Shown here piece by piece: positions 32,627-41,391 of a stretch of DNA of 64,000 bases (position 1 is its first letter; every line of letters begins with the position of its first letter). The DNA is from Synergistaceae bacterium (GTDB lineage Bacteria; Synergistota; Synergistia; Synergistales; Aminobacteriaceae). Where the stretch lies: assembly GCA_031277095.1 (NCBI GenBank), contig JAISLU010000093.1, positions 1 to 64,000 of the forward strand, given 5' to 3'. The notes below the pieces were generated by a model. It ran no database searches, had not been told where the DNA came from, and was given only the letters and a program-made list of their open reading frames with translations. The translations under genes were made by a program, and so were the position numbers.

Positions 32627-33556
32627 TCAATATGTAAGGGCTATTTTCATCGCTTTATTTTTACGAATGTTTTCGGCCTTCAGCAAAAGGTTGGCTATCC
32701 TGACGTAATTTTTGGCCCTGGCACAGTCGAGAGGAGAGTTGCCCTCCCTGTCCCGTCTGGAGGGGTCGGCTCCGGCGTCCAGCAGCAGCTCCGCAAAAGC
32801 GGGGTCGTCCTCGAAAGTCACGGCCAGAAACAAGGGTGTGGTTCCGTTGGGCATGAGGATGTCCACCTCCGCTCTGCTCGACACCAGCTCTCTGACGATC
32901 CCCAAGTTTCTGTATGGGCTGGCGAGAGCGTAAAAAAGAGGTGTCCAGCCCTTGCGCCCCTCTTGCCTGCTGCCCGCGTTGACGTCGGCGCCGGCGGAGA
33001 TCAACTCGCGAACGACGTCGGACGACCGCCCATAAGCGGCAGTGTGTATCAGAGGGGTGACGCCCTCTGCCGTCCTGACGTTGACGCTGGCCCCGGCGGC
33101 AAGCAGCGCGGAAATCAGGGACGCGTTGCGGTCCGGATCCAACGTGGCGAAAAGAAGCGGTGTCCATTTTTCCCGGTGGGAAGAGTAGCAAACAGCGTTG
33201 ACGTCCGCGTCATGGCAAATGAGTTTCATGGCGGCGTTTCGGCGGTTTTCTTCTCTTTTGAGAACCTCGGGAAGGTTTGGGGCGGTGTGGTCGTAGGTTT
33301 CGGTCAAGAGGGACCACATCAAAGCCGTCATGCCGTCGTGAGTTTCGCCATTGACGTTGGCTCCGTTTTCCAGAAGGACTTCAACCACTCCGGGGTCGTC
33401 GTTGAGAATCGCGGCAAACATGAGAGGCGTGAAGCCGCGAGAGGAGGTCTCGTTGACGTCGGCTCCTTTTTCGATGGCTTCTTGTACCGTTACCGAGTTC
33501 TGTCCTGGAACGGACAACAGCTCCAGCAAAGAAACGTTCCTAGACAAGTCCTCCAC
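32627..33556 (-). CDS. Ankyrin-repeat protein
   Basis: A 309-aa protein made almost wholly of ankyrin repeats. At least seven are visible, for example GFTPLMFAAILNDDPGVVEV, AEGVTPLIHTAAYGRSSDVV and NGTTPLFLAVTFEDDPAFAE, each with the TPL helix cap and a GADVN/GASVN turn. There is no signal peptide, so it is probably cytoplasmic and binds a protein partner. The start is GTG at 33556 with AGGGAGG nine bases upstream. It stands alone with intergenic spacers on both sides, so the partner cannot be named. Confidence 0.85.
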   Translation of the reverse strand: MEDLSRNVSLLELLSVPGQNSVTVQEAIEKGADVNETSSRGFTPLMFAAILNDDPGVVEVLLENGANVNGETHDGMTALMWSLLTETYDHTAPNLPEVLKREENRRNAAMKLICHDADVNAVCYSSHREKWTPLLFATLDPDRNASLISALLAAGASVNVRTAEGVTPLIHTAAYGRSSDVVRELISAGADVNAGSRQEGRKGWTPLFYALASPYRNLGIVRELVSSRAEVDILMPNGTTPLFLAVTFEDDPAFAELLLDAGADPSRRDREGNSPLDCARAKNYVRIANLLLKAENIRKNKAMKIALTY

Positions 33557-33899
33557 AGCGTGATCCTCCCTTTGATAACCTTTGATCGCTTTCCTGACTT
33601 AATCGCGTTCCTGGTCTCGTTCCTGGTCTCTTTGTCTTCGTTTTTCCCGCGCTCTTTTTGCTTTTTTCCGCTCTTTTTTCATTCGTTCAATTCCCCAATT
33701 ACTCCTATGGTATCATTAATCGTCAAATTGGAAACTTTAATTCCTTCAATTTTGATTCAGTCAATTTGATGCCCTCGAGAGGGTGTAATTTATTGGGCTG
33801 TTGTGTGATCGTTGTGTGATTATGGAATTTGTATTGCTGAGATTCGTATTGTGAAATCTGTGTGAAATCTATCTGAAATTTATCAAGGGGGATTCGTGT
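33557..33899. other. Divergent intergenic region
   Basis: 343 bp between divergent ankyrin and cyclophilin genes. It holds short repeats (CGTTCCTGGTCTCGTTCCTG at about 33609, and GTGAAATCT/CTGAAATTT units at 33850-33880). Promoters must be here, but none is clear enough to call. Confidence 0.45.
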
Positions 33900-34436
33900 A
33901 TGGTCAAAACGGCAATCAAGTTGTGTGTGGTGTCCTTTTTATGCGCGTTCGGCGGCGGGGCTTATGGGGCCCAGCGTCCGACGGCCGTGTTCGAGACGTC
34001 CATGGGGACGTTCAAGGTGGAACTTTTCTCCGACCTGGCGCCCAAAACGGCTCAGAACTTCATGGACCTGGCAAAGAAAGGGTTTTACAACGGCGTGACC
34101 TTTCACCGGGTGATCGACGGCTTCATGATTCAGGGCGGCGACCCCACGGGTACAGGAGGAGGCGGACCCGGCTACGCCATCCCCGACGAGTTCGGCCCGG
34201 GGTTGAAACACGACAGACCCGGCATCCTGTCCATGGCCAACGCGGGCCCCGACACCGGAGGGTCTCAGTTTTTCGTCACGCTGGTGCCCACCCCGTGGCT
34301 CGACGGCAAACACGCGATCTTCGGAGCCGTCGTCGAGGGCATGGACGTGGTGGAGGCCATCGGCAAAACCAAGACCGGCCCCGGCGACAAACCCGTCGTG
34401 GACGTGGTGATGAAATCGGTAAAGATCTTAGAATGA
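33900..34436 (+). CDS. Secreted cyclophilin-type peptidyl-prolyl isomerase
   Basis: A 178-aa protein with a signal peptide (about residues 1-24, cleaving after AYG-A) and a single cyclophilin domain. FHRVIDGFMIQGGDPTGTGG is the catalytic segment with the key Arg, and GGSQFFVTLVPTPWLDGKHA is the second conserved block. It would speed proline isomerisation of proteins folding in the periplasm. ATG at 33900 follows AGGGGG. Its stop codon is one base from that of the convergent polyferredoxin gene, leaving no room for a terminator. Confidence 0.93.
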   Translation: MVKTAIKLCVVSFLCAFGGGAYGAQRPTAVFETSMGTFKVELFSDLAPKTAQNFMDLAKKGFYNGVTFHRVIDGFMIQGGDPTGTGGGGPGYAIPDEFGPGLKHDRPGILSMANAGPDTGGSQFFVTLVPTPWLDGKHAIFGAVVEGMDVVEAIGKTKTGPGDKPVVDVVMKSVKILE

Positions 34437-34437
34437 G

Positions 34438-35946
34438 CTAGAAAGGGAAGGGATCGTCCGTCGTAGCGGGAAGAGGGAGCGAGAGTTCTTCCGATTCCTC
34501 CGACGGGCGCATTCCCGGCGTCGGAACCTGCGGTGAAATCCCCGTCACGACAAAGGCCTTGGGGACGGCTGGGCAGACGTTGAAACATCCCCCGCATCCG
34601 ATACAGTATTCGGCGTCGAAAACGGGAACGGTCAGCGATCCGTCGCCCAGGGGAACCATCCGGAGGGCATGGGTGGGGCAGACCTCGGCGCAGGCCCCGC
34701 AGGACTGCCGTTTCGTGACCACCACGCAGTTCTCCCGGGTGAAATCCGACAGGGCGATCCGCGTCCGCTGCTTTTCATCCCGGGACAGCGGACGCAGCGC
34801 CTCCGTGGGACAAACGTGGCCGCACTCCGTGCAATTGTACTGACAATACCCCCGGGTGTAGTCCAACTGAGGGAGGAAACTTCGGTCAGCTCTCACGATC
34901 CCCACCGGGCAGGCCGCAACGCAGGCCAGGCATCCGATGCAGCGAAGGGCGAAGTGTTCGGCGCTCACAGCGCCCGGCGGCCCGATCCTGTCCTCGAACG
35001 CCGCCCCGTCGGGGGATTTGCCTCGCAGAAGACCTCCCAAACCGCGCAGCGTCGGCACGGCCAGATAGCTCAGCCCCGCCAGATAGCTCAGGACGTAAGC
35101 GCCTTTTTGGAGAAACGTCCGCCGCGCCCCGCGCTCTTCCCTCCTTTTGGCGGAAGGAACAAACCCATAGTCAAGGGCCCCCACGGCGCAGTGTCCCGCG
35201 CAGCTCAGGCACAACACGCAGCGTTCCCGCTCCAGGGTTTTGTTTTGGGCGTCGATACAGTTCATGGGACAGGCGTCCTCGCATCGCCCGCAGGAGACGC
35301 AGGTTTCCCGGTCCAGCTTCATTCCCAGAAAAGAGGTGCGGGAACAGAGCCCCAAAAGCGTTCCCACCGGGCACCAGTCGCAAAAACGGCGGCCTTTGAC
35401 GGCGGCGAAGGCCAGAATGACGGCGAAGACGGCCAGATTTGCCCCCACCCCAGGGGTGACGGACTTTTCCGTCACGAGAGTGAAAAGCCCCCGCACTCCG
35501 TGTCCAAAGTTCCCCATGGGGTCCATGACGGCAAAAAGGGGGAAAAGAGCAAAAAGCAACCCTATCCCGGCCAGACAGGGAAGAAGATAGCGCAAAGGCC
35601 AGGGGGAAACGTACCTCGAAAAGAAAATTTTTCTTCGCCCAGCCAGCTTGGCCAGCCTCCGAACGATTTCCTGGGCCGTGCCCAAGGGGCAGGCTGCGCT
35701 GCAATACCAGCGCCCGAACAGCGCGGCGACGGCAAGCCACCCAAACACAACGACACTCCTCGGGGCGTCACGGATTAGAGTTCCGGAAATCTGACCCTCC
35801 ATCAATAGGGCCCGCACGTCCCTCCACTGCAGCAGCGAGGACGTAAAAACCCGGATAAAAAGCACAAGCACACCCACGGCCACACACAAACGCGCCCAAG
35901 CCAGAAGTCTGTACCTGAGGCGCTTTCCCTTTAGGAATCCCGGCAT
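34438..35946 (-). CDS. Membrane polyferredoxin (NapH/CcoG-like, multi-[4Fe-4S])
   Basis: A 502-aa iron-sulfur membrane protein. Four or five hydrophobic segments fill the first 200 residues, punctuated by FGRWYCSAACPLGT and FCDWCPVGTLLGL, the paired CxxxCP motifs of the NapH/NosR class. The second half has at least five CxxCxxCxxxCP motifs, including CVSCGRCEDACP, CIGCLACVAACP, CTECGHVCP, CGACAEVCP and CIGCGGCFNVCP. It could pass electrons across the membrane. It is two bases downstream of the DUF362 gene, so they form one transcript. The electron donor and acceptor are unknown. Confidence 0.88.
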   Translation of the reverse strand: MPGFLKGKRLRYRLLAWARLCVAVGVLVLFIRVFTSSLLQWRDVRALLMEGQISGTLIRDAPRSVVVFGWLAVAALFGRWYCSAACPLGTAQEIVRRLAKLAGRRKIFFSRYVSPWPLRYLLPCLAGIGLLFALFPLFAVMDPMGNFGHGVRGLFTLVTEKSVTPGVGANLAVFAVILAFAAVKGRRFCDWCPVGTLLGLCSRTSFLGMKLDRETCVSCGRCEDACPMNCIDAQNKTLERERCVLCLSCAGHCAVGALDYGFVPSAKRREERGARRTFLQKGAYVLSYLAGLSYLAVPTLRGLGGLLRGKSPDGAAFEDRIGPPGAVSAEHFALRCIGCLACVAACPVGIVRADRSFLPQLDYTRGYCQYNCTECGHVCPTEALRPLSRDEKQRTRIALSDFTRENCVVVTKRQSCGACAEVCPTHALRMVPLGDGSLTVPVFDAEYCIGCGGCFNVCPAVPKAFVVTGISPQVPTPGMRPSEESEELSLPLPATTDDPFPF

Positions 35947-35947
35947 G

Positions 35948-36865
35948 TCACAAAACCAGGCGTTCGATTTTCAGCTTCGTAAGGTCGATTTGTCCGAACC
36001 CCGCCTCCGCGGCGAGACGAATGTGCCCGATCTCCGCAGGTTCCCGGCCCAGGAGCCTCGCCGAGGCGGCGTCCGCCGCCACGATATCGGGCGATAGAAT
36101 GAGAGCGTTCATGGCGACGACGTCATCCGGGGAGCCGCCTCTCGGCCCGTGGCGCGTGATGACCCGATGGGCATCCACGACGCTCAGGTCGGGCTTGCGG
36201 ACGTGCAGGAAATCCGCGATGCAGGCCTGAAGGCCCTTGGCATGATACTCTCCCCGGTTCCAGATACACCCCATCAGGTTCTTCATGGCGATGCTGACGC
36301 CCGCTCCGCCGTGGTGCTTCAGCACGGGAAGGCTGATCAGAACGTCGCTCTCCAAAAGAGCTTCGTGGACTCGCGTCGTTTTCAGCACCGAGCCGGGCAG
36401 GTCGACTTTCTGGTAATACCCCTCGCTCTCCGATGGAGCGTAGATCCCGCCGGAGGCTTTGACGGCAGCTCCGACGCCGCTGGTACTCCAGGAACTCTCC
36501 CAATACTCTATCGAATGATCCAGAACCAGAACGCGCTTCGCCCCCGCGTCCAGACAATGTTTTATCACCCGCGCCGTCAGCTGCGGGGAGGTGTTGGCCG
36601 CGGAGTCCTCGGAAACATCCCACGATACGTTGGGCTTGAGGACGACGGTTTGCCCGGATTTTACGAAACGGCCCATCCCCCCCAGCGCCTCGATGCCGCG
36701 GTCGAACATGGCCTGGGGAGATGCCCCTTTCAGTGCGACCAGATCGGGCGGCGGCTCGTTGGCCAAAACTCGGGAAACACCGCTGCGGAGTCCCTTGGGG
36801 AAAAAGAGTACCCCCGCCCCCAGGCCGAGGGCCAAAGATTTTTTCAAAAATTCACGTCGTTCCAT
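35948..36865 (-). CDS. DUF362 protein with twin-arginine signal
   Basis: A 305-aa protein whose N-terminus ERREFLKKSLALGLGAG has the RRxFLK twin-arginine export motif, implying folding with a cofactor before secretion. The body has the DUF362 hallmarks VVLKPNVSWD and LPVLKHHGGAGVSIAMKN then LMGCIW. DUF362 domains often occur with iron-sulfur proteins but have no settled function. It is co-transcribed with the polyferredoxin that follows. The ATG at 36865 is preceded by a 17-bp unit containing the Shine-Dalgarno sequence, repeated three times (see separate feature). Confidence 0.87.
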   Translation of the reverse strand: MERREFLKKSLALGLGAGVLFFPKGLRSGVSRVLANEPPPDLVALKGASPQAMFDRGIEALGGMGRFVKSGQTVVLKPNVSWDVSEDSAANTSPQLTARVIKHCLDAGAKRVLVLDHSIEYWESSWSTSGVGAAVKASGGIYAPSESEGYYQKVDLPGSVLKTTRVHEALLESDVLISLPVLKHHGGAGVSIAMKNLMGCIWNRGEYHAKGLQACIADFLHVRKPDLSVVDAHRVITRHGPRGGSPDDVVAMNALILSPDIVAADAASARLLGREPAEIGHIRLAAEAGFGQIDLTKLKIERLVL

Positions 36866-36913
36866 GTAAATGACCTCCCTGCGTAAATGACCTCCCTGCG
36901 TAAATGACCTCCT
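36866..36913 (-). repeat. Triplicated 17-bp ribosome-binding-site unit
   Basis: The unit GTAAATGACCTCCCTGC at 36866-36882 is repeated at 36883-36899 and partly at 36900-36913. On the coding strand each copy contains GGGAGGTCATTTAC, so the leader of the DUF362 gene holds three Shine-Dalgarno sequences, only the nearest being properly spaced from the ATG. Confidence 0.9.
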
Positions 36914-37344
36914 GCTCCAACGTTTCGCAAAAGTCTCTTCGCTTCCGCGAAAGTTTGACGTCCACGTGTCCGGGGGTTTTTATTGATATCGTAAATAGTA
37001 GCGATAATTTTAGCACGTCACATTTTCACAGATACGAGGCAAATACGAAAAAATCCGTAAATTACGGTTAACAGAAAACTCTTAAGGACAAAGACGAGTA
37101 TAATGACAAAATACAAAAGGAAGCGGGGGTGTCTTTATGTTTGGGTTCTTGTGACGGGTTCGTGACGGCAGAAATACACGGCGTGTATTTTGGGCGATAT
37201 TGGACTCGCTTCATCCAAACATCGGAACTTTCCGTACCCTTTCTCGACCGGGCAGGCGATAACGCCTGTGGAGAAAATCCGGGGATGATTGTACGAGTCC
37301 GTATCCAGTGAGTTTTATACCTACGGAAGGAGTGCAATAACCCG
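36914..37344. other. Divergent intergenic region with structured leader
   Basis: 430 bp between divergent genes. Toward the plus-strand gene I see a TATAAT-like hexamer near 37099, a perfect palindrome AAATACAC-GGC-GTGTATTT (37172-37190), a stem CAGGCG-ATAA-CGCCTG (37252-37267), and TCCGTA/TACGGA arms (37298-37303, 37322-37327) next to the GGAAGGAG site. A 60-codon frame at 37129-37311 lacks a proper start and resembles nothing, so I take it as leader RNA. Confidence 0.4.
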
Positions 37345-38391
37345 GTGGAAAAGAAATCTTTGATTCGCAGAGCGGCCCTGTGGCTCTTTGTTACGATAAT
37401 GTTTTGCGTGCCGTCCATGGCGGATGCGGCAAATTACAGGGGAACCGTTACATTCCAGGTTGAGCTTTTGGAGGCGGAGAAGGGCAAAAAAGCCGAAAGT
37501 GCCCGGCTGTGGCTTCCCTATCCTTTGTCCGACGCATCGCAGACGATATCAGAGGTAGACATAAAAAGCGATGCCCTTGTCTCGACCTTGGGCGTTGAGA
37601 ACGATCCGCGCAGCGGCGCGGTGTACCTTGCCGCCTCATGGAAAAACACCACAAACACGCCAACGCTCACGTTGCGCTTCGATATCGACTCTCACTATAA
37701 AAAAATCGAGGAGCTTCGGGAGGTGGACGCGCCGTTTCCTCCAGAGGTTCTTCCCTACCTGGAGGGTTCCGAAGCTCTGCCCCTCGACGACCCGATGTTT
37801 GCAAGCCTGGTGGAAAAACTTAAAACCGAGATCTCTATTCTGAAAAGAGCGCGCCTTGTCTACGACTGGGTGATCGAGAACACGTTTCGTGACAACAGCA
37901 TCAAAGGATGCGGATTGGGACTGCCAATTCGGACTCTGACGGACATGAAGGGCGCGGGGAAATGCGCGGACATCAGCTCGGTCTATCTTTTGGTCGCGCG
38001 TGCCGCGGGCATCCCCACTCGCGACGTTTACGGCCTGCGCATGGCCTCTCCGAAGACCGGAAAAATAACGGGGGATTTCCACTGCTGGCTGGAGTTTTAT
38101 CTTCCTGGCACGGGATGGGTCCCTATAGATCCTGCCGACGTCCGTAAAGCGATGCTGACGGAAAAGATCGAACTGAAAGATGCCGGCAAGTGGATCGAAT
38201 TTTTCTGGGGAGGGGACGATCTCTTTCGTATCGCTCTGAACCGCGGCTCCCGGGACATGGTCCTGAGCGACGCCACAAAAGCGCGTCCGCTCACTTACTT
38301 TATGTATCCTTATGCTGAAATCGACGGGATCGCAAAAGATTACTTCGATTCCGAAAACTTCAAGTACACCGTGACGTTGGATCTGAAATAA
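37345..38391 (+). CDS. Secreted transglutaminase-like (Tgl-superfamily) protein
   Basis: A 348-aa exported protein (signal peptide ending near MADAA) with a transglutaminase-like cysteine protease fold. The triad is visible as the Cys in GAGKCADISSVYLLVARAAG, the His in GDFHCWLEFY and the Asp in PIDPADV. Such bacterial proteins usually cleave or modify peptides in the periplasm rather than cross-link. The GTG at 37345 lies 12 bases from AAGGAG, a rather long spacing. It may begin the operon that continues with the VTT membrane genes, since the next start follows 13 bases after its stop. Confidence 0.8.
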   Translation: MEKKSLIRRAALWLFVTIMFCVPSMADAANYRGTVTFQVELLEAEKGKKAESARLWLPYPLSDASQTISEVDIKSDALVSTLGVENDPRSGAVYLAASWKNTTNTPTLTLRFDIDSHYKKIEELREVDAPFPPEVLPYLEGSEALPLDDPMFASLVEKLKTEISILKRARLVYDWVIENTFRDNSIKGCGLGLPIRTLTDMKGAGKCADISSVYLLVARAAGIPTRDVYGLRMASPKTGKITGDFHCWLEFYLPGTGWVPIDPADVRKAMLTEKIELKDAGKWIEFFWGGDDLFRIALNRGSRDMVLSDATKARPLTYFMYPYAEIDGIAKDYFDSENFKYTVTLDLK

Positions 38392-38404
38392 GCCCGGCAG
38401 CGAG

Positions 38405-39154
38405 ATGACCCCTGTCAAGCATTCTCCCGGAGTGAAATCCCTTCACGCTTCGAGGGTTTTCGTTGCCGTCGTTTTTGCAGCCGCCATAGCCGCTTACTTT
38501 ATTTATCCCCCATACGCGGACGTTCTCAATCGCGTTTTCTCGCCCTTCGCCAGCGGGGACTTTGCCGTAATGAAGGAATTTGTCGCTCAGTACGGCAAAA
38601 TGGCGGCGGTGGTGTCCTTTTTCCTGATGATCTTCCAATCCATCGCGGCGCCGCTGCCCGCTTTCTTGATAACCTTCGCCAACGCCAATCTTTTCGGCTG
38701 GTGGCAGGGGGCTATTCTTTCCTGGAGCAGCGCCATGGCCGGAGCCGCCGTTTGTTTCTACATCGCGCGCATACTGGGGCGCGGCGCGGCGGAGGCGTTG
38801 ACCAGCAAGGCCGGCTTGAGGTCTATCGACGATTTCTTTGAGCGCCACGGAAACCAAAGCGTCCTCATCGCCCGTCTGCTGCCCTTCGTCTCCTTCGACT
38901 TCGTCAGCTACGCCGCAGGGCTAACATCTATGAACTTCTGGGGTTTCTTTGCGGCTACCGGCATCGGGCAGCTACCGGCGACGATCGTATACTCCTACGT
39001 GGGGGGAATGCTGACCGGCGGCGCCCGACTGTTCGTCACGGGGCTGCTGGTGCTTTTCGCGCTGTCCGTGCTGATTGTGTTGACGCGTCAAATTTACGCG
39101 GAGCGCCAAGCGCGCAAAAAGGCAGAGAATGCCCCAGTCACCCAGGCAAAATAA
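38405..39154 (+). CDS. TVP38/TMEM64 (VTT-domain) membrane protein
   Basis: A 249-aa inner-membrane protein of the DedA/VTT superfamily, some of which move lipids or maintain membrane potential. Hydrophobic segments include VFVAVVFAAAIAAYFIYPPY and the conserved core FLMIFQSIAAPLPAFLIT then WWQGAILSWSSAMAGAAVCF, followed by LLPFVSFDFVSYAAGLTSM, the reentrant motif. It begins 13 bases after the transglutaminase-like gene and overlaps the CCG-domain gene by 26 bases. Biochemical role in this organism unknown. Confidence 0.85.
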   Translation: MTPVKHSPGVKSLHASRVFVAVVFAAAIAAYFIYPPYADVLNRVFSPFASGDFAVMKEFVAQYGKMAAVVSFFLMIFQSIAAPLPAFLITFANANLFGWWQGAILSWSSAMAGAAVCFYIARILGRGAAEALTSKAGLRSIDDFFERHGNQSVLIARLLPFVSFDFVSYAAGLTSMNFWGFFAATGIGQLPATIVYSYVGGMLTGGARLFVTGLLVLFALSVLIVLTRQIYAERQARKKAENAPVTQAK

Positions 39155-39998
39155 TCGAAAAAATAAGCCGGGAAAAGGCGATAAAAGGCTCTGGGGCGTG
39201 AGACTGCACCAATGCCTGAGCTTCTCCGGTTTGTTCGACAAAAGCGCCTTTTTTGGAGGAGAATGGGCGTTTTTTCCAGGGTGCAGCATGGCGTCCCACA
39301 GTCCCGACCTGGTGATGACGGTGTTTCGATATCTCCGGAGCATCTACCCGGATATGGGATTGTTGGGAAATTGCTGCGGTCAGCCGGCTTTGGCTTTGAG
39401 TGGAGGACCGTTTCCCAAATACCGGGAAATCCTGGAGCGCCGTTTCCAGGGGGTTGCCCGGGTGGTCGTCTGCTGCCCCAACTGCGCGGTCACCCTGAGG
39501 CGCATTCCCCATCTGGAGGTCGTGTCGATCTGGCAGGTGCTGCGGGAACATTTGCCGGAGCCTGGCAAAATTCCGGGGCTTCCGTCCTTCGTTCTTCACG
39601 ACCCATGCCCGACCCGAAACGAGCCGAAAGTTCACGAAGCGGTGCGTTACGTTCTCTCCCATTCCGGAGTCGTCTTTGAGGAATATCCCTCCAACAGAGA
39701 GAAAACCCTCTGCTGCGGCCGCGCCAACATGCTCATGGTCCGAAATCCGGAAAAAGGACGGGAAATGCTCATGCGCAGAGTCTCCCAGAGTCCCTGCCCC
39801 CATATCGTGACCTACTGTTTTTCCTGCGCGGACGCGTTCAAAAGCGCGGGATACCCGGCCCTTCACGGGTTGGATTATCTTTTCGCTCCGGCCGAAAAAA
39901 TCGATTTGAACCTTCGCGAGAGCCTGGTCCGGGCCTGGCGAAACCGCTGGATTACGGCGCGGCGCATTGCCGCCCTCGGAGGAGAAACGCTGCCATGA
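39129..39998 (+). CDS. CCG-domain (heterodisulfide-reductase-like) Fe-S protein
   Basis: A 289-aa protein with two cysteine-rich CCG motifs, the domains that bind the noncubane iron-sulfur cluster in heterodisulfide reductase subunit B and glycolate oxidase subunit F. Seen are FFPGCSM and NCCGQPA, CCPNCAVTLR, HDPCPTRNE, CCGRANML and YCFSCADAF. No standard [4Fe-4S] ferredoxin motif precedes them. It overlaps the VTT genes at both ends (26 and four bases), so it is translated with them, an arrangement suggesting a redox step at the membrane. Confidence 0.8.
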   Translation: MPQSPRQNNRKNKPGKGDKRLWGVRLHQCLSFSGLFDKSAFFGGEWAFFPGCSMASHSPDLVMTVFRYLRSIYPDMGLLGNCCGQPALALSGGPFPKYREILERRFQGVARVVVCCPNCAVTLRRIPHLEVVSIWQVLREHLPEPGKIPGLPSFVLHDPCPTRNEPKVHEAVRYVLSHSGVVFEEYPSNREKTLCCGRANMLMVRNPEKGREMLMRRVSQSPCPHIVTYCFSCADAFKSAGYPALHGLDYLFAPAEKIDLNLRESLVRAWRNRWITARRIAALGGETLP

Positions 39999-40708
39999 AA
40001 GGGTATTTCAGGCCTTTCTGCCTTCTCTCGATCGTCGTCCTGATTTTCTTTCTGAACAGGCATTACGGCTGGAGCCGAATCGTCGCCGAGGAGAAGGGTT
40101 TGATGTTTTTGCAAGAGATGGTAAAGGAAAATCTTGTCGGGGCATCTCTGGCCTACGTAGCTGCGACGGTGATGTGCTGCGTGGTTTTGGCGCTGCCGGG
40201 GGTGACCTTCGCTCTTTTCGCCGGGCTCTTGTTCGGGCCGGTTTTTGGGACGCTGCTTTGTCTTTTTGCCGCAACCCTTGGCGCCGCACTGGCTTTCCTC
40301 GTCGGGCGCTATTTTCTGAGGGACGCCGTGAAGCCCATGATAGAAAAAAACCGTCATTTAAGGCGGCTGCTGTTCGACGACATCGGAAAAAGCGGAATGG
40401 CGCTTTTGATGATCACCCGGCTTTTACCCTTTTTTCCCTATAACCTCCAGAACTTCGCCTATGGGATCACGGGTATCGGTTTTTGGCCTTACACTGTTTA
40501 CACCTTTATCTTTTTGTTTCCCGGAGTGGCGTTTTTTACGATCGGGGCGGCGGGGATAGCCGACCGCGAAAATCGATGGATTTGTTTCCTTGCGGCGGGG
40601 CTGCTCGCGCTCGCGGCAACGATTTTTGGGCTGTATCTGCACAAACGTTATATCGAGACCCTGAAACTTCATGATACGAAAACGGAAAAATCAGAACAAA
40701 TTCGATAA
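39995..40708 (+). CDS. Second VTT-domain (TVP38/TMEM64) membrane protein
   Basis: A 237-aa membrane protein of the same superfamily as the gene at 38405, with the core ALPGVTFALFAGLLFGPVFG then AALAFLVGRYFLRD and MALLMITRLLPFFPYNLQNF. The ATG at 39995 overlaps the upstream stop as ATGA. VTT proteins of this second type are frequent in clusters with redox enzymes and, in other bacteria, with arsenosugar genes such as those 1.2 kb downstream. Confidence 0.87.
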   Translation: MKGYFRPFCLLSIVVLIFFLNRHYGWSRIVAEEKGLMFLQEMVKENLVGASLAYVAATVMCCVVLALPGVTFALFAGLLFGPVFGTLLCLFAATLGAALAFLVGRYFLRDAVKPMIEKNRHLRRLLFDDIGKSGMALLMITRLLPFFPYNLQNFAYGITGIGFWPYTVYTFIFLFPGVAFFTIGAAGIADRENRWICFLAAGLLALAATIFGLYLHKRYIETLKLHDTKTEKSEQIR

Positions 40709-40738
40709 TTTATGAGGAATTTATGAGGAGGAAGTAAG

Positions 40739-41383
40739 ATGAAGAAGTATGTTGCGTGTGCCGTTGTTTTTCTGGCGCTGGTGGCCCTAGAGACTTTTTC
40801 TTGCCCTGTGTGGGCAGCCCGCACGGACCTGTCCATCGAGGTGAATAAGGAAAAACGTGAAGTTATCGTGCCGGCCGAGGTCAACGGTAAATACTTCGAC
40901 GTACCCACGCGCCACGGAGTTTCCTACGTGGGAGGTTCTAACGGAGAAAAATCAATATTGCGCGCGCTGTCCGACGAAAAGAAATTCCACGAGGCTTTGG
41001 TCGAGATCGGTGCGGTACCCGGCAACAACGTAAAAATGGACGACATGAAGGCCGGTCCCGATAGCGGCGTATCCGTGGAGGGAAGCAAACTGGACGTTTT
41101 CGTCACATGGGAGGGAAGCAAAGGAGAAATTCCCTTTGACGACCTCATCAAGGCCAGCGAAGAACGCCCCTCCGATTATCGGTTCGCCGGCAATCTCGAA
41201 GTGGCGAAAACCGCCAACGCGGGATGTATACTCTGTCTGGACAGTTGTGCCGCCGGAATCACCAGCAACGCATCTTATCCGACCGGAACGACTCAGCACA
41301 ACCTTGTCGAATTTGTCGGTGACAAGGACGTCCTGCCTCCCGACGGTACTCGGGTCTTCGTGATTTTCCGTCTCGCGCAATAA
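40739..41383 (+). CDS. Secreted YdjY-domain-like protein
   Basis: A 214-aa protein with a signal peptide (about residues 1-26, ending PVWAA). The mature part begins LSIEVNKEKREVIVPAEVNG and continues LRALSDEKKFHEALVEIGAV then PGNNVKMDD, following the YdjY-domain pattern of a beta-strand start, a helix, 'ALxxIGAxPG' and a later VFVTWEG strand. Two to three Cys (CILCLDSC) near the end could form a disulfide or bind metal. The ribosome-binding region contains a duplicated TTTATGAGGA. It lies 30 bases after the second VTT gene. Confidence 0.6.
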   Translation: MKKYVACAVVFLALVALETFSCPVWAARTDLSIEVNKEKREVIVPAEVNGKYFDVPTRHGVSYVGGSNGEKSILRALSDEKKFHEALVEIGAVPGNNVKMDDMKAGPDSGVSVEGSKLDVFVTWEGSKGEIPFDDLIKASEERPSDYRFAGNLEVAKTANAGCILCLDSCAAGITSNASYPTGTTQHNLVEFVGDKDVLPPDGTRVFVIFRLAQ

Positions 41384-41391
41384 CGGCGAGA

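Noticed and set aside
37129-37311. 60-codon frame upstream of the transglutaminase-like gene
   Set aside because: No proper start codon context and the sequence is dominated by hairpins, more in keeping with a leader RNA.
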